Shown here one piece after another: positions 7,950-16,724 of a DNA stretch of 64,000 bases. The first letter of the stretch is position 1. Each line of letters starts with the position of its first letter. The notes under the pieces are model-generated. The model was not told the DNA's origin. It saw nothing but the letters and a program-made list of their open reading frames with translations, and did no database searches. The stretch is from an uncultured Lachnospiraceae bacterium (GTDB taxonomy: Bacteria > Bacillota > Clostridia > Lachnospirales > Lachnospiraceae), in the NCBI GenBank assembly GCA_910583615.1, contig CAJTXP010000005.1, positions 62,001 to 126,000 on the forward strand. Direction: 5' to 3'. Position numbers and translations under genes: made by a program.

Positions 7950-9515
7950 ATGTCTTATACAGCGCTGTACCGGAAGTTCCGCCCTTCGGAATTTTCGGAT
8001 GTGAAAGGGCAGGACCATATTGTAACAACTCTGAAAAACCAGATTCGTGCGGATCGTATTGGGCATGCCTATCTATTCTGCGGTACCAGAGGAACCGGTA
8101 AGACGACCATAGCAAAAATATTTGCCAAAGCGGTCAACTGCGAGCATCCGGTGGAAGGAGAACCCTGCAAAGAGTGTGCTTCCTGCCGGGCGATTTCATC
8201 CGGAAGCTCTATGAATGTGATAGAGATTGATGCGGCATCCAACAACGGCGTGGATAATATCCGGGAGATCCGGGAGGAAGTTGCCTATTCGCCCACAGAA
8301 GGGAAATATAAAGTCTATATCATTGACGAGGTGCATATGCTTTCCATCGGAGCTTTTAACGCACTGCTGAAGACGCTGGAGGAGCCGCCTTCCTATGTGA
8401 TTTTTATTCTGGCTACGACAGAGGCGCATAAGATTCCCATCACGATTCTGTCCCGGTGTCAGCGGTATGATTTCCGAAGGATTACGACAGAGACCATCGC
8501 AGCGAGGCTTCGGGAGCTGATGGATCAGGAGCAGGTGGAGGTGGAAGAGCGCGCGCTGACTTATGTGGCAAAGGCAGGGGACGGATCCATGCGTGACGCG
8601 CTCAGCCTTCTGGATCAGTGCATCGCTTTTTATCTGGGACAGAAACTGACCTATGACCAGGTACTGGAAGTGCTGGGAGCGGTGGATGTGGAGGTGTTCG
8701 GCAGCTTCTTCCGGAAGATCTGCAGCCAGGACGTGATCGGCATCGTCCGCGGACTGGAGGAGATCATTCTTCAGGGAAGGGAACTATCACAGTTTGTCAC
8801 GGATTTTATCTGGTATCTGAGAAACCTTCTGATGCTGAAAAGCGATGAGGGAATGGAAGAGATGCTGGATGTGTCCAGTGAACATCTCCTTCAGATGAAG
8901 GAGGAGATGAATCTGGCGGATATGGATACGCTGATGCGCTACATCCGGGTATTCTCGGAGTTGTCCGGACAGCTTCGCTATGCAACGCAGAAACGGGTTC
9001 TGGCAGAGATTGCACTGATTAAATTATGTAAACCTGCAATGGAGCAAAGTTATGATTCCATTCTTCAGCGGCTGGCGCAGCTGGAACAGAAGATGGAGGA
9101 AGGCATTGTGGCGCCGCCGGCGGCTTCCGGTACGCCTGATAAACCGGAGAGAGACGCGGGGAGTGGCGGACGGAAGCCGGAAAAGATCATGCCGTCAGCG
9201 CTTCCGGAAGATATACAGCTTTTTATCAGCCGCTTTCAGGAGCTTCGGAAGAAGACAGGGAACTGGTCACAGCTCGTGCTGAAGGGGGCGCAGTTAAGAG
9301 AACTGCCGGAGCATGCCGGCGTACAGATCATTCTGTGCAAAAATCATGCGGTGGATGAAAAAGAGCTGGCAGAAGAGGTGGAACAGACCGTTCTGAGAGA
9401 ATTGAATGTGAAAATGAAGATACAGGTCTGCACGCCGGACAGTGATCCCCGTTTCGAGGATCCGGTCATTGACCTGTCGGGACTAATCGACATGGAAATT
9501 GATATCGAAGAATAA
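7950..9515 (+). CDS. dnaX: DNA polymerase III subunit gamma/tau
   Basis: A 521-residue clamp-loader ATPase that loads the sliding clamp in the replisome. Visible parts: Walker A GTRGTGKTT (45-53), four zinc-binding cysteines Cys64, 73, 76 and 79, Walker B DEVH (126-129), and sensor SRCQRYDF. Domain III follows, then a proline/glycine linker near residues 385-410 and a short tau-like C-terminal domain. It starts 16 bases after pfkA and is followed by ybaB and recR, the standard Firmicutes order dnaX-ybaB-recR, so the three are very likely one transcript. I see no slippage-prone A-run, so separate gamma production is not indicated. Confidence 0.96.
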   Translation: MSYTALYRKFRPSEFSDVKGQDHIVTTLKNQIRADRIGHAYLFCGTRGTGKTTIAKIFAKAVNCEHPVEGEPCKECASCRAISSGSSMNVIEIDAASNNGVDNIREIREEVAYSPTEGKYKVYIIDEVHMLSIGAFNALLKTLEEPPSYVIFILATTEAHKIPITILSRCQRYDFRRITTETIAARLRELMDQEQVEVEERALTYVAKAGDGSMRDALSLLDQCIAFYLGQKLTYDQVLEVLGAVDVEVFGSFFRKICSQDVIGIVRGLEEIILQGRELSQFVTDFIWYLRNLLMLKSDEGMEEMLDVSSEHLLQMKEEMNLADMDTLMRYIRVFSELSGQLRYATQKRVLAEIALIKLCKPAMEQSYDSILQRLAQLEQKMEEGIVAPPAASGTPDKPERDAGSGGRKPEKIMPSALPEDIQLFISRFQELRKKTGNWSQLVLKGAQLRELPEHAGVQIILCKNHAVDEKELAEEVEQTVLRELNVKMKIQVCTPDSDPRFEDPVIDLSGLIDMEIDIEE

Positions 9516-9545
9516 AAGGAAAACGATAATCAGGAGAATAGAAAG

Positions 9546-9890
9546 ATGGCAAAAAGAGGAGGATTTCCAGGCGGTATGCCGGGAAACATGAACAATCTGA
9601 TGAAGCAGGCGCAGCGGATGCAGCGCCAGATGGAGGAGAGCCAGAAAGAGCTGGAAAGCGCAGAATTTACGGCGGCAGCAGGCGGCGGCGCAGTGGAAGT
9701 GACGGTAACCGGGAAGAAGGAAGTGACGAAAGTAAAGATCGATCCGGACGCGGTGGATCCGGAGGATGTGGAGATGCTGGAAGATGTCATTATGGCAGCT
9801 GTTAATGAAGCACTTCGGAAAGCAGAAGAGGCGAGTGCGGCGAACATGGCGAAGTTGACCGGCGGGCTGGGCGGAGGATTTCCGTTCTGA
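9546..9890 (+). CDS. YbaB/EbfC family nucleoid-associated protein
   Basis: A 114-residue DNA-binding protein of the YbaB/EbfC family, small dimeric proteins that bind the nucleoid and often accompany recR. The family pattern is clear: a Met/Gln-rich helix (NNLMKQAQRMQRQMEE), then VEVTVTGKKEVTKVKIDPD and EDVIMAAVNEALRKAEE. The glycine-rich N- and C-termini (GGFPGGMPGN, GGLGGGFPF) are a common decoration in Clostridia. The stop TGA shares one base with the recR start (TGATG at 9888-9892), which suggests translational coupling. Confidence 0.95.
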   Translation: MAKRGGFPGGMPGNMNNLMKQAQRMQRQMEESQKELESAEFTAAAGGGAVEVTVTGKKEVTKVKIDPDAVDPEDVEMLEDVIMAAVNEALRKAEEASAANMAKLTGGLGGGFPF

Positions 9891-10486
9891 TGGAATATTA
9901 CAGTAATCAGATCAGCCTTTTGATCGAGCAGCTGGCCTCCCTGCCGGGAATAGGAAGCAAGACCGCACAGCGCCTGGCGTTCCATATTATCGACATGCCC
10001 GCAGAACGGGTGGAAAAACTGGCGGATACGATCGTAAAGGCGAAAAGCACCATCCGTTACTGCAGTCAGTGCCTGACGCTGACGGACAGGGAACTCTGTC
10101 CCATCTGCAGCAATCCGTCCCGGGATCAGAAGACGATCATGGTCGTGGAAAATCCGCGGGATATGAGCGCATACGAAAAGACCGGAAAGTATGAGGGCGT
10201 CTATCATGTGCTGCATGGAGCGATTTCTCCCATGCTGGGGATCGGACCTTCCGACATTCGGCTGAAGGAGCTGATGCACCGTCTGGAAAAGGACGTGGAT
10301 GAAGTCATTATCGCAACCAATTCCAGTCTGGAGGGCGAGACGACGGCCATGTACATCAGCAAGCTGGTGAAGCCGACTGGCATCAGGGTGAGCAGGATCG
10401 CCAGCGGCGTGCCGGTGGGCGGGGATCTGGAATATATTGACGAAGTGACACTGCTGCGCGCGCTGGAGGGGCGTGTGGAGCTGTAA
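9890..10486 (+). CDS. recR: recombination mediator protein RecR
   Basis: A 198-residue protein that works with RecO and RecF to load RecA at single-stranded gaps. Domains in order: helix-hairpin-helix (LPGIGSKTAQRLAFHI, 18-33), a four-cysteine zinc finger (Cys58, 61, 70, 73), a Toprim domain (VVENPRDMSAYE... ATNSSLEGETTAMYI) and a Walker-B-like C-terminus. The length is normal. It is the last gene of the dnaX group; galM begins 12 bases later. Confidence 0.96.
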   Translation: MEYYSNQISLLIEQLASLPGIGSKTAQRLAFHIIDMPAERVEKLADTIVKAKSTIRYCSQCLTLTDRELCPICSNPSRDQKTIMVVENPRDMSAYEKTGKYEGVYHVLHGAISPMLGIGPSDIRLKELMHRLEKDVDEVIIATNSSLEGETTAMYISKLVKPTGIRVSRIASGVPVGGDLEYIDEVTLLRALEGRVEL

Positions 10487-10497
10487 GGAGAGAGATT

Positions 10498-11544
10498 ATG
10501 AGTATCAGTAAAAGAGAATTTGGAGTTACAAAGGATGGAAAACAGGCGCACCTGTATACCATAACCGGTGAAAACGGGATGGAGGCCACAGTGACGGATT
10601 TTGGGGCCATTCTGGTGAATCTGGTCGTTCCGGACGCCAACGGCGTGAAAAAAGACCTGGTGCTCGGGTACGACAGTTTGGCGGAGTATGAGGAAAACGG
10701 CTGTTACTTCGGTTCGACGATCGGAAGGAGTGCCAATCGGATCGGAGGCGCTTCCTTTGAGATCGACGGGACGAAATATCAGCTGGCGGCAAATGAGAAC
10801 GGCAACAATCTCCATACGGATTATTACCATGGTTTTCATAAAGTCATGTGGACGGCGGAGGTTCTGGATCAGGAACAGGCAGTGAAATTTTCCTGTGTGA
10901 GTCCGGACGGGGAAAACGGTTTTCCGGGGACGCTGAAGATCTCCGTTACCTATACGCTGCTTCCGGATATGGGCATACAGATCACCTATGACGGCGTCAG
11001 CGATAAAAAGACGCTGATCAACCTGACCAACCACAGCTATTTCAATCTGGGCGGACATGATGCCGGCAGTATTGAAGATGAGTATATGACGATTTACGCA
11101 GACGGTTTTGCCGAGATCCGGAAAGGAGCGATCCCGACCGGAAAGATCCTGCCGGTGGAAGGAACGCCCATGGATTTCCGGACAGCGAGGCGGATCGGGG
11201 ATGAGATCGATGCAGAGTATGAGCAGCTTACCATGGTCCAGGGCTATGATCACAACTGGGCGCTGAATACGGCGTATGGAAAAGTGGAAAAGATCGTGCA
11301 GGTGGAGGATAAAAAGGCAGGACGTACGATGGAAGTCTGGACGGATCTTCCGGGCGTACAGTTCTATGCGGGCAACTGCATTACGCCGCAGACCGGAAAA
11401 GGCGGCGCCCGCTATGACAAACGCTGCGCGCTGTGTCTGGAAACTCAGTATTTCCCCAACAGTATCAATATTCCGGAATTTATCCAGCCGGTATTTGAGG
11501 CGGGGCAGCCGTATCATACCGTGACGGTTTACAGGTTCCGGTAG
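10498..11544 (+). CDS. galM: aldose 1-epimerase (mutarotase)
   Basis: A 348-residue galactose mutarotase-like enzyme that interconverts alpha and beta anomers of aldoses. Catalytic residues of the family are seen: His106 in NNLHTD, His179 in LTNHSYFNL, and the C-terminal glutamate in CLETQYFPNS. It starts 12 bases after recR with AAGGAGAGA upstream, so it may be co-transcribed with recR although the functions are unrelated. It is convergent with the sugar ABC operon on the minus strand; a shared bidirectional terminator separates them. A role in handling sugars imported by that transporter is plausible but inferred from position only. Confidence 0.93.
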   Translation: MSISKREFGVTKDGKQAHLYTITGENGMEATVTDFGAILVNLVVPDANGVKKDLVLGYDSLAEYEENGCYFGSTIGRSANRIGGASFEIDGTKYQLAANENGNNLHTDYYHGFHKVMWTAEVLDQEQAVKFSCVSPDGENGFPGTLKISVTYTLLPDMGIQITYDGVSDKKTLINLTNHSYFNLGGHDAGSIEDEYMTIYADGFAEIRKGAIPTGKILPVEGTPMDFRTARRIGDEIDAEYEQLTMVQGYDHNWALNTAYGKVEKIVQVEDKKAGRTMEVWTDLPGVQFYAGNCITPQTGKGGARYDKRCALCLETQYFPNSINIPEFIQPVFEAGQPYHTVTVYRFR

Positions 11545-11605
11545 CATATTCTGAAAAAGTAATCTGAATACATCATCCGGCTGCAGGATGAAAAAGGGTG
11601 GTCAT

Positions 11606-11682
11606 AAAATATGCCCCTGTCTGTGTGCTCAGCAGCGCTCCAGTTCATATGAGCGCGGAACACACAGGCAGGGGCATATTTT
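11606..11682. terminator. bidirectional terminator between galM and the ABC operon
   Basis: A perfect 14-base inverted repeat: AAAATATGCCCCTG (11606-11619) with CAGGGGCATATTTT (11669-11682), extended inward by CTGTGTG/CACACAG. A and T runs on both sides make it able to end transcription from both convergent units. Confidence 0.85.
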
Positions 11683-11707
11683 ATACCAGCTGTTTTGGTG
11701 TTATGGT

Positions 11708-12721
11708 TTAGTTTTTCTTCTTCACCATGGCCAGTATGGACTGGAGCACGATAAAGAAGCAGAGCAGAGCTGCGATCGTGATACGTGTCCACCAGGAGGA
11801 CAGGGTTCCCTGGAAGGTAATGAATGCCTCGATGGTCGCCTTGATCAGCACGCCGAACAGGGTGCCGATGACATTGCCCACGCCTCCGGTCAGGAGCGTT
11901 CCGCCGATGACGGCAGAAGCGATGGCATCCATCTCAAAGCCCTTCGCCTGCTCTACGAAGCCGCCCAGGGTGTTCAGACAGAACAGCACGCTGCCGATGC
12001 CGCAGAGGAAGCCGTCCAGTACGTAGGCTTTCAGCTTTACTTTCCTTACATCCAGACCCATCATCAGGGCAGACTGCTCATTGCCGCCCACGGCGTAGAT
12101 ACTGCGCCCGAACTTCGTATATTTCAGCATGATAAAAGCAATTACAAGAAGGATCAGCGCGATTACAACCGTCGGGTAGATATAGGGATAGATCATAACG
12201 CCTTTTTTGTTCACATAGCCGCCGAAGGGAAGGTAGACCTTGATCTTTGCCCATGCCATAAAGGTCTCATTGGTGATACTGATCATATCCTTGGAGATGA
12301 TAGCGGTCATACCTCTTGCAAAGAACATCCCGGCCAGGGTCACAATAAAGGGCTGAATATCCATATAGGCCACAAGGAATCCCTGCACCAGTCCGAACAC
12401 AATACCGGTCACCAGTACGATCAGGACGGACGGGACAGCGCCGATGCCGCCGCGCTCCATCATCCATGCCAGCATCATACAGCCCATGGCAACGAAGGAG
12501 CCCACACTGATGTCAATACCGCCGGTAATCATGACCACAGTCATGCCGATGCCGATGACGATCAGTCCGGCGTTGGAGATGAACAGGTTCAGGAAATTCT
12601 GAGTTTTTGCAAATCCCTGATCACTGAAGAGGATACAGCCGATCACGTACATGACGATGAACAGCACGATTGTGACCATGAGAAGAAAACTGGTCTGATT
12701 TAATTTACGTCTGTTTTTCAT
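11708..12721 (-). CDS. yjfF: sugar ABC transporter permease (YjfF-like)
   Basis: A 337-residue permease of the BPD_transp_2 (ribose/galactofuranose) family with about nine hydrophobic helices and the family signature GGIDISVGS in the first third and GGTLLTGGVGNVIGT near the end. It pairs with the preceding gene, which encodes a second, different permease, as in the E. coli galactofuranose system YtfQRT-YjfF, where two permeases form a heterodimer. It is the last gene of the minus-strand operon; its start directly follows the upstream stop (0 bases apart). The substrate is inferred from family: a furanose-form hexose or pentose. Confidence 0.85.
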   Translation of the reverse strand: MKNRRKLNQTSFLLMVTIVLFIVMYVIGCILFSDQGFAKTQNFLNLFISNAGLIVIGIGMTVVMITGGIDISVGSFVAMGCMMLAWMMERGGIGAVPSVLIVLVTGIVFGLVQGFLVAYMDIQPFIVTLAGMFFARGMTAIISKDMISITNETFMAWAKIKVYLPFGGYVNKKGVMIYPYIYPTVVIALILLVIAFIMLKYTKFGRSIYAVGGNEQSALMMGLDVRKVKLKAYVLDGFLCGIGSVLFCLNTLGGFVEQAKGFEMDAIASAVIGGTLLTGGVGNVIGTLFGVLIKATIEAFITFQGTLSSWWTRITIAALLCFFIVLQSILAMVKKKN

Positions 12722-13777
12722 TTATGCCGCCCCCTTTTCTGCCGTGTTGCTCTCTTTTTTCTGAGCGAGCGCTTTTCTCCACCTTGCAAATCCGGAGGAC
12801 TGCAGCGTTACGATGATGACAACGACAATCGCCTTGTATACCGGAATCTGGTCGGAGGAGACATGCATTGCATAAAGCGTGGTGGTGAGCGCCTGGATGG
12901 TATAGGCGCCGATCACGGAACCTGCAATGGAGAATTTACCTCCGCCCAGGGAGTTGCCGCCGATGGCCACTGCCAGGATCGCATCCAGCTCCATATTCAG
13001 GCCGATGTTGTTGGCGTCCGCCGAATAGATCCGGCTGGAAGCAATGAGTCCGGACAGTCCGGAGCAAAGTCCGCAGAACGCATAGGCCAGGAAGATGATC
13101 AGGACGGATTTAATTCCGGTCAGACTGGAAGCCTTCTTATTGATACCGACCGCCTGTATGTACATGCCAAGAGCCGTCTTCTTCAGAAGAAGCAGAGTCA
13201 GAAGCACGACGATAATCGATATGATGAAAGGTGCCGGAACCGGGAATCCCGGGAAGGAAGATCCCAGTATTTTGTAGCTGTCCACACGGACATAGGTGAT
13301 CTGGCCGTCCGTGATCAGCTGTGCGATACCGCGCCCTGCCGTGAACATGATCAGAGTGGCGACCATGGGCTGGATCTCCAGCTTTGCCACCAGAAAGCCG
13401 TTAAAGCATCCGATCAGTGCGCCGACGACCAGCGCCGCGATAAATCCAAGGATCAGCGGATTGGCGTAAGCGGTAGCCGCACGTTCGCCGCCGGTGAGGA
13501 TATTACAGCAGACAGCAGCGCTGACCGCCATGATTGCGCCCACGGAGATATCGGTTCCGGCGGAAGCGGATACGACCAGTGTCATACCGACTGCCAGAAT
13601 GACCAGCTCGGATGCACGGTTGATGATATCGATCAGAAAGCCGTACAGCACGCCGTCTCTGATCTCGATGGAGAAAAAGTCCGGTCTGGTAAAAAGATTG
13701 ATTAACAGTACCAGGGCGAGACAGAAGATCGGCAGAAACAGCCGCTGTGATGTGATATTTTTCAGACTTTTATTCAT
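12722..13777 (-). CDS. ytfT: sugar ABC transporter permease (YtfT-like)
   Basis: A 351-residue polytopic permease of the same family as its downstream neighbour. It has GTDISVGAIMAVSAA near residue 75 and AIGGNSLGGGKFSIAGS near residue 290, the helix-flanking motifs of ribose-type permeases. The C-terminal tail is charged and cytoplasmic. It lies 2 bases behind the ATPase gene and 0 bases before yjfF, so all are one transcript. With YjfF it would form the membrane channel through which the YtfQ-like protein delivers sugar. Confidence 0.88.
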   Translation of the reverse strand: MNKSLKNITSQRLFLPIFCLALVLLINLFTRPDFFSIEIRDGVLYGFLIDIINRASELVILAVGMTLVVSASAGTDISVGAIMAVSAAVCCNILTGGERAATAYANPLILGFIAALVVGALIGCFNGFLVAKLEIQPMVATLIMFTAGRGIAQLITDGQITYVRVDSYKILGSSFPGFPVPAPFIISIIVVLLTLLLLKKTALGMYIQAVGINKKASSLTGIKSVLIIFLAYAFCGLCSGLSGLIASSRIYSADANNIGLNMELDAILAVAIGGNSLGGGKFSIAGSVIGAYTIQALTTTLYAMHVSSDQIPVYKAIVVVIIVTLQSSGFARWRKALAQKKESNTAEKGAA

Positions 13778-13779
13778 AA

Positions 13780-15297
13780 TTACTGCCCTCCTGCTATGGT
13801 TGACATAATTGTTGTCTGGTTCATTTCTTCGCCGCTGAGTTCTCCGACCTTGCTGGTATCGCGCATAACGACCATGCGGTCACAGGTACGGAGCATCTCT
13901 TCGATTTCCGAAGAAATGAATACGACAGCCATGCCTTCTTTTGCCAGTTTTACTACAAGTTTCTGAATCTCCGTCTTTGTTCCGACATCAATTCCTCTGG
14001 TAGGCTCATCAAGAATCAGGAAATCAGGGTTGGTCAGAAGCCATCTGCCGATGATGACCTTCTGCTGATTTCCACCGGACAGGGATTTGATGGGGGTCTC
14101 CCGGCTGGCCGTCTTGATCTGAAGCGTTTCAATATATTTATCCGTAAATTCTTCCTGCTGTTTTTTACTGAGCAGGTGGAAAATACCGCGTTTTGCCTGC
14201 AGTGCAATGATCAGATTCTCCCGGACGGAGAGATCTGCGATGATTCCCTCGTTCTTCCGGTCCTCCGGAAGATATGCCATGCCTTCGTACATGGAATTGA
14301 TTGGATGTTTGGCGGACAGTTTCTTTCCCTTGACGTAGAGTTCTCCCTCGTCGGTTTTTTCTGCTCCGTAGATGACGCGGACGGTTTCGGAACGTCCGGA
14401 ACCCAGAAGACCGGTAAAGCCGACCACTTCCCCTTTGTGAATGACCAGATCAAAGGGCTTGATGTATCCCTTCTTTCCAAGTCCCACTGCCTTGATCACA
14501 ATATCTTCTTCGCCGTATGTTTTCTTTTCTGCGCTGTCCTGTTTGATGGCGGCAAGATCATCAAAGTCCTTGCCCATCATTTTGGCAACCAGCTGGACTC
14601 TCGGAAGCTCCTGAGTTGTGAACTGGCCGACCAGCTGGCCGTTCCGAAGGACAGTGATGCTGTCGCAGACGGCATACACCTGCTCCAGAAAATGTGTGAC
14701 GAAAATAATGCCGACGCCCTCGGACTGGAGCCTGCGCATGAGCTGGAACAGTTTTTCCACCTCACTGTCATCCAGAGAAGAGGTAGGCTCATCCAGAATC
14801 AATACTTTTGCCGACATGTCTACGGCTCTGGCGATGGCGATCATCTGCTGAATGGCGATGGAATAATTGTCAATGGTCTGTGTCACGTCAGCGTGGATAT
14901 CCAGATCTGCCAGCAGTTCCGCCGCTCTTTTGTTCATGGTCTTCCAGTCGATCAATCCCCCTTTTCGGGGTTCTCTTCCAATGAACAGATTCTCTGCAAC
15001 CGAGAGGTTGGGACAGAGATTGACCTCCTGATACACGGTGCTGATTCCATGCTTCTGCGCTTCCTGCGGATTGCGGTTGATGATCGGATGGTCACAGCCG
15101 TCAATCATGATCTCACCGGTTTCAAATTCCTCGACGCCTGTCAGAACTTTGATCAGGGTGGATTTTCCTGCGCCGTTTTCTCCCATCAGTGCATGGATCT
15201 CTCCTTTTTTCAACGTGAAACCCACATTCTGCAGAGCTTTTACACCTGGGAATGTCTTGTAGATGTGTCTCATTTCGAGAACAGAATCCTTTTCCAT
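13780..15297 (-). CDS. ytfR: sugar ABC transporter ATP-binding protein (YtfR-like)
   Basis: A 505-residue double ATPase of the RbsA/MglA/YtfR class. The N-terminal half has a full Walker A (GENGAGKST), LDEPTSSL and a switch histidine (FVTHFLEQ); the C-terminal half has the degenerate Walker A GLLGSGRSE, signature SGGNQQK and LDEPTRGID, as usual in this class. The start is placed at 15297 because AAGGAGG lies 10 bases upstream; a frame extension to 15342 crosses that site. A hairpin terminator (15348-15394) separates it from the binding-protein gene, so only part of the transcripts should reach it. Confidence 0.92.
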   Translation of the reverse strand: MEKDSVLEMRHIYKTFPGVKALQNVGFTLKKGEIHALMGENGAGKSTLIKVLTGVEEFETGEIMIDGCDHPIINRNPQEAQKHGISTVYQEVNLCPNLSVAENLFIGREPRKGGLIDWKTMNKRAAELLADLDIHADVTQTIDNYSIAIQQMIAIARAVDMSAKVLILDEPTSSLDDSEVEKLFQLMRRLQSEGVGIIFVTHFLEQVYAVCDSITVLRNGQLVGQFTTQELPRVQLVAKMMGKDFDDLAAIKQDSAEKKTYGEEDIVIKAVGLGKKGYIKPFDLVIHKGEVVGFTGLLGSGRSETVRVIYGAEKTDEGELYVKGKKLSAKHPINSMYEGMAYLPEDRKNEGIIADLSVRENLIIALQAKRGIFHLLSKKQQEEFTDKYIETLQIKTASRETPIKSLSGGNQQKVIIGRWLLTNPDFLILDEPTRGIDVGTKTEIQKLVVKLAKEGMAVVFISSEIEEMLRTCDRMVVMRDTSKVGELSGEEMNQTTIMSTIAGGQ

Positions 15298-15347
15298 AAA
15301 AGCTGTGCCTCCTTTTTGATATTCGGAATTCGTTTTGGACAATAAAA

Positions 15348-15394
15348 AGGAGGCGCGTAAGAGGAGAATCCAAGCCTCCGGCCCCGCGCCTCCT
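15348..15394 (-). terminator. leaky terminator between binding protein and ATPase genes
   Basis: On the minus strand CGCGCCTCCT pairs with AGGAGGCGCG (10 of 10), followed by TTTTTATT. Position inside the operon suggests partial readthrough, giving excess binding protein over membrane components. Confidence 0.8.
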
Positions 15395-15439
15395 GATCAT
15401 TCAATCAATATATGATTCTGATCAATTATGTAACGATGA

Positions 15440-16549
15440 TTAGTATGCTCTTTCAGCCAGGATGCTTTCCAGATCCATGCTGGTATCGAAGTAAGCTTCA
15501 TCTACATACTGGATCTTGTCTACCGTTTCGCCTGCTTCCAGTTTCTGGATGATCTCTGCTACACGCGGTCCATGAAGCGGATTGCACTCGAACGTAGCGT
15601 TCAGATCGCCTGCGATCATGGATTCAAAAGCAGCTTTTACAGAGTCGAAGCTGACTACGATGATGTCGCCGTCCGGTCCGCAGGTCTTGCCGGCAGCCTT
15701 GATTGCGTCGATCGCGCCGAATGCTTCGTTGTCGTTCTCGCAGATAACAACATCGATGTCGTCATAGCTCTTCAGGAAGGACTCCATAACTTCCTGTCCT
15801 TTTGCCTGTGTGAACTCGCCGGACTGCATCTCAAGCATCTTCCAGTTGGAATGCTCAGCCAGTTTGTTTGCCATACCTTCCGTACGTCCAACCTGTGCGG
15901 ATGCACCGATGGTACCCTGGATCGTTACCATGTTGATCTCTTCCTCGCCGCGTCCCTGCTCTTCCAGATATTTTGCGAGCCAGTCGCCGCAGGTCTCGCC
16001 TTCTTTTACGAAGTTGCCGCCGACCCATGCTTCATAGAGGGTGTCGTCGGATACGTCCATCATACGGTCGGAAAGAATAACCGGGATGCCTGCTTCTTTT
16101 GCTTCTTCCAGAACGGTCTCCCAACCGGTCTCAACAACCGGAGCGACTACGATGTAGTCCACTTCCTGCTGGATAAAGGAACGGATTGCCTTGATCTGGT
16201 TCTCCTGTTTCTGCTGTGCGTCGTCAAAGATCAGCTTGTAGCCGTTTTCTTCAGTAAAAGTAGACTTGAAAGATTCGGTGTTAGCGGTTCTCCAGTCAGA
16301 CTCTGCGCCAACCTGTGCATAACCTACGGTGATCAGGTCTCCGGAAGCTGCTGTGCTGTCAGCCGGAGCCTCTGCATCAGCTTCTGTGTTTTCAGCGGGT
16401 GCCTCTGCGTCATCGCCGGCTGCCGCATCTTCAGCGGGAGCTTCTGTCTCAGCAGGCGCATCAGCTGCCTGCTGGCCGCCACCGCCGCATCCTACGGTTG
16501 CCACTGTCATTGCTGCGATCAGCAAAGCGGATAATACTTTTCTTTTCAT
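15440..16549 (-). CDS. ytfQ: sugar ABC transporter substrate-binding lipoprotein (YtfQ-like)
   Basis: A 369-residue type I periplasmic-binding-fold lipoprotein. The signal peptide ends in a lipobox with Cys21 (ATVGCGGGG), followed by an Ala/Glu/Asp-rich linker to about residue 70. The binding domain (ITVGYAQVGAESDWR... AFGAIDAIKAAGKTCGPDG... ) matches E. coli YtfQ, the galactofuranose-binding protein, and Lachnospiraceae relatives. AAGGAGG precedes the start. It is the first gene of the minus-strand operon, before the ATPase and two permeases. A diverged partial copy of its C-terminal two thirds lies at 19531-20184. The exact sugar cannot be read from sequence. Confidence 0.92.
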   Translation of the reverse strand: MKRKVLSALLIAAMTVATVGCGGGGQQAADAPAETEAPAEDAAAGDDAEAPAENTEADAEAPADSTAASGDLITVGYAQVGAESDWRTANTESFKSTFTEENGYKLIFDDAQQKQENQIKAIRSFIQQEVDYIVVAPVVETGWETVLEEAKEAGIPVILSDRMMDVSDDTLYEAWVGGNFVKEGETCGDWLAKYLEEQGRGEEEINMVTIQGTIGASAQVGRTEGMANKLAEHSNWKMLEMQSGEFTQAKGQEVMESFLKSYDDIDVVICENDNEAFGAIDAIKAAGKTCGPDGDIIVVSFDSVKAAFESMIAGDLNATFECNPLHGPRVAEIIQKLEAGETVDKIQYVDEAYFDTSMDLESILAERAY

Positions 16550-16592
16550 ATTTTTTCCTCCTTATGATATGAAAAATATTTTTTACATTCTT

Positions 16593-16621
16593 ATTATAAG
16601 AGATGATGGTGGCGGTTTCCA
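16593..16621 (-). promoter_or_regulatory. probable promoter of the ytfQ-type operon
   Basis: On the minus strand TATAAT (16593-16598) with TGGAAA (16616-16621) 17 bases upstream. The -35 box is weak (four of six), which fits a promoter needing an activator such as the YesN-like regulator encoded upstream. Confidence 0.5.
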
Positions 16622-16659
16622 TGGGATATTTTTAGAAAAAGGTTTAAATTCTTCCACTG

Positions 16660-16699
16660 AAAAGGCAGACTTTGATGAAAAATGTCAAAAAGTCTGCCT
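16660..16699 (-). terminator. intrinsic terminator after the histidine kinase gene
   Basis: An 11-base perfect inverted repeat, AGGCAGACTTT with AAAGTCTGCCT (16663-16673/16689-16699), followed on the minus strand by a short T-run. It separates the two-component genes from the transporter operon. Confidence 0.75.
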
Positions 16700-16724
16700 G
16701 AATTAAGAGATATTTTAAAAAAAT

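Noticed and set aside
14176..15345. Open plus-strand frame of 389 codons opposite the ATPase gene
   Set aside because: Antisense to a gene with complete ABC motifs; no start signals.
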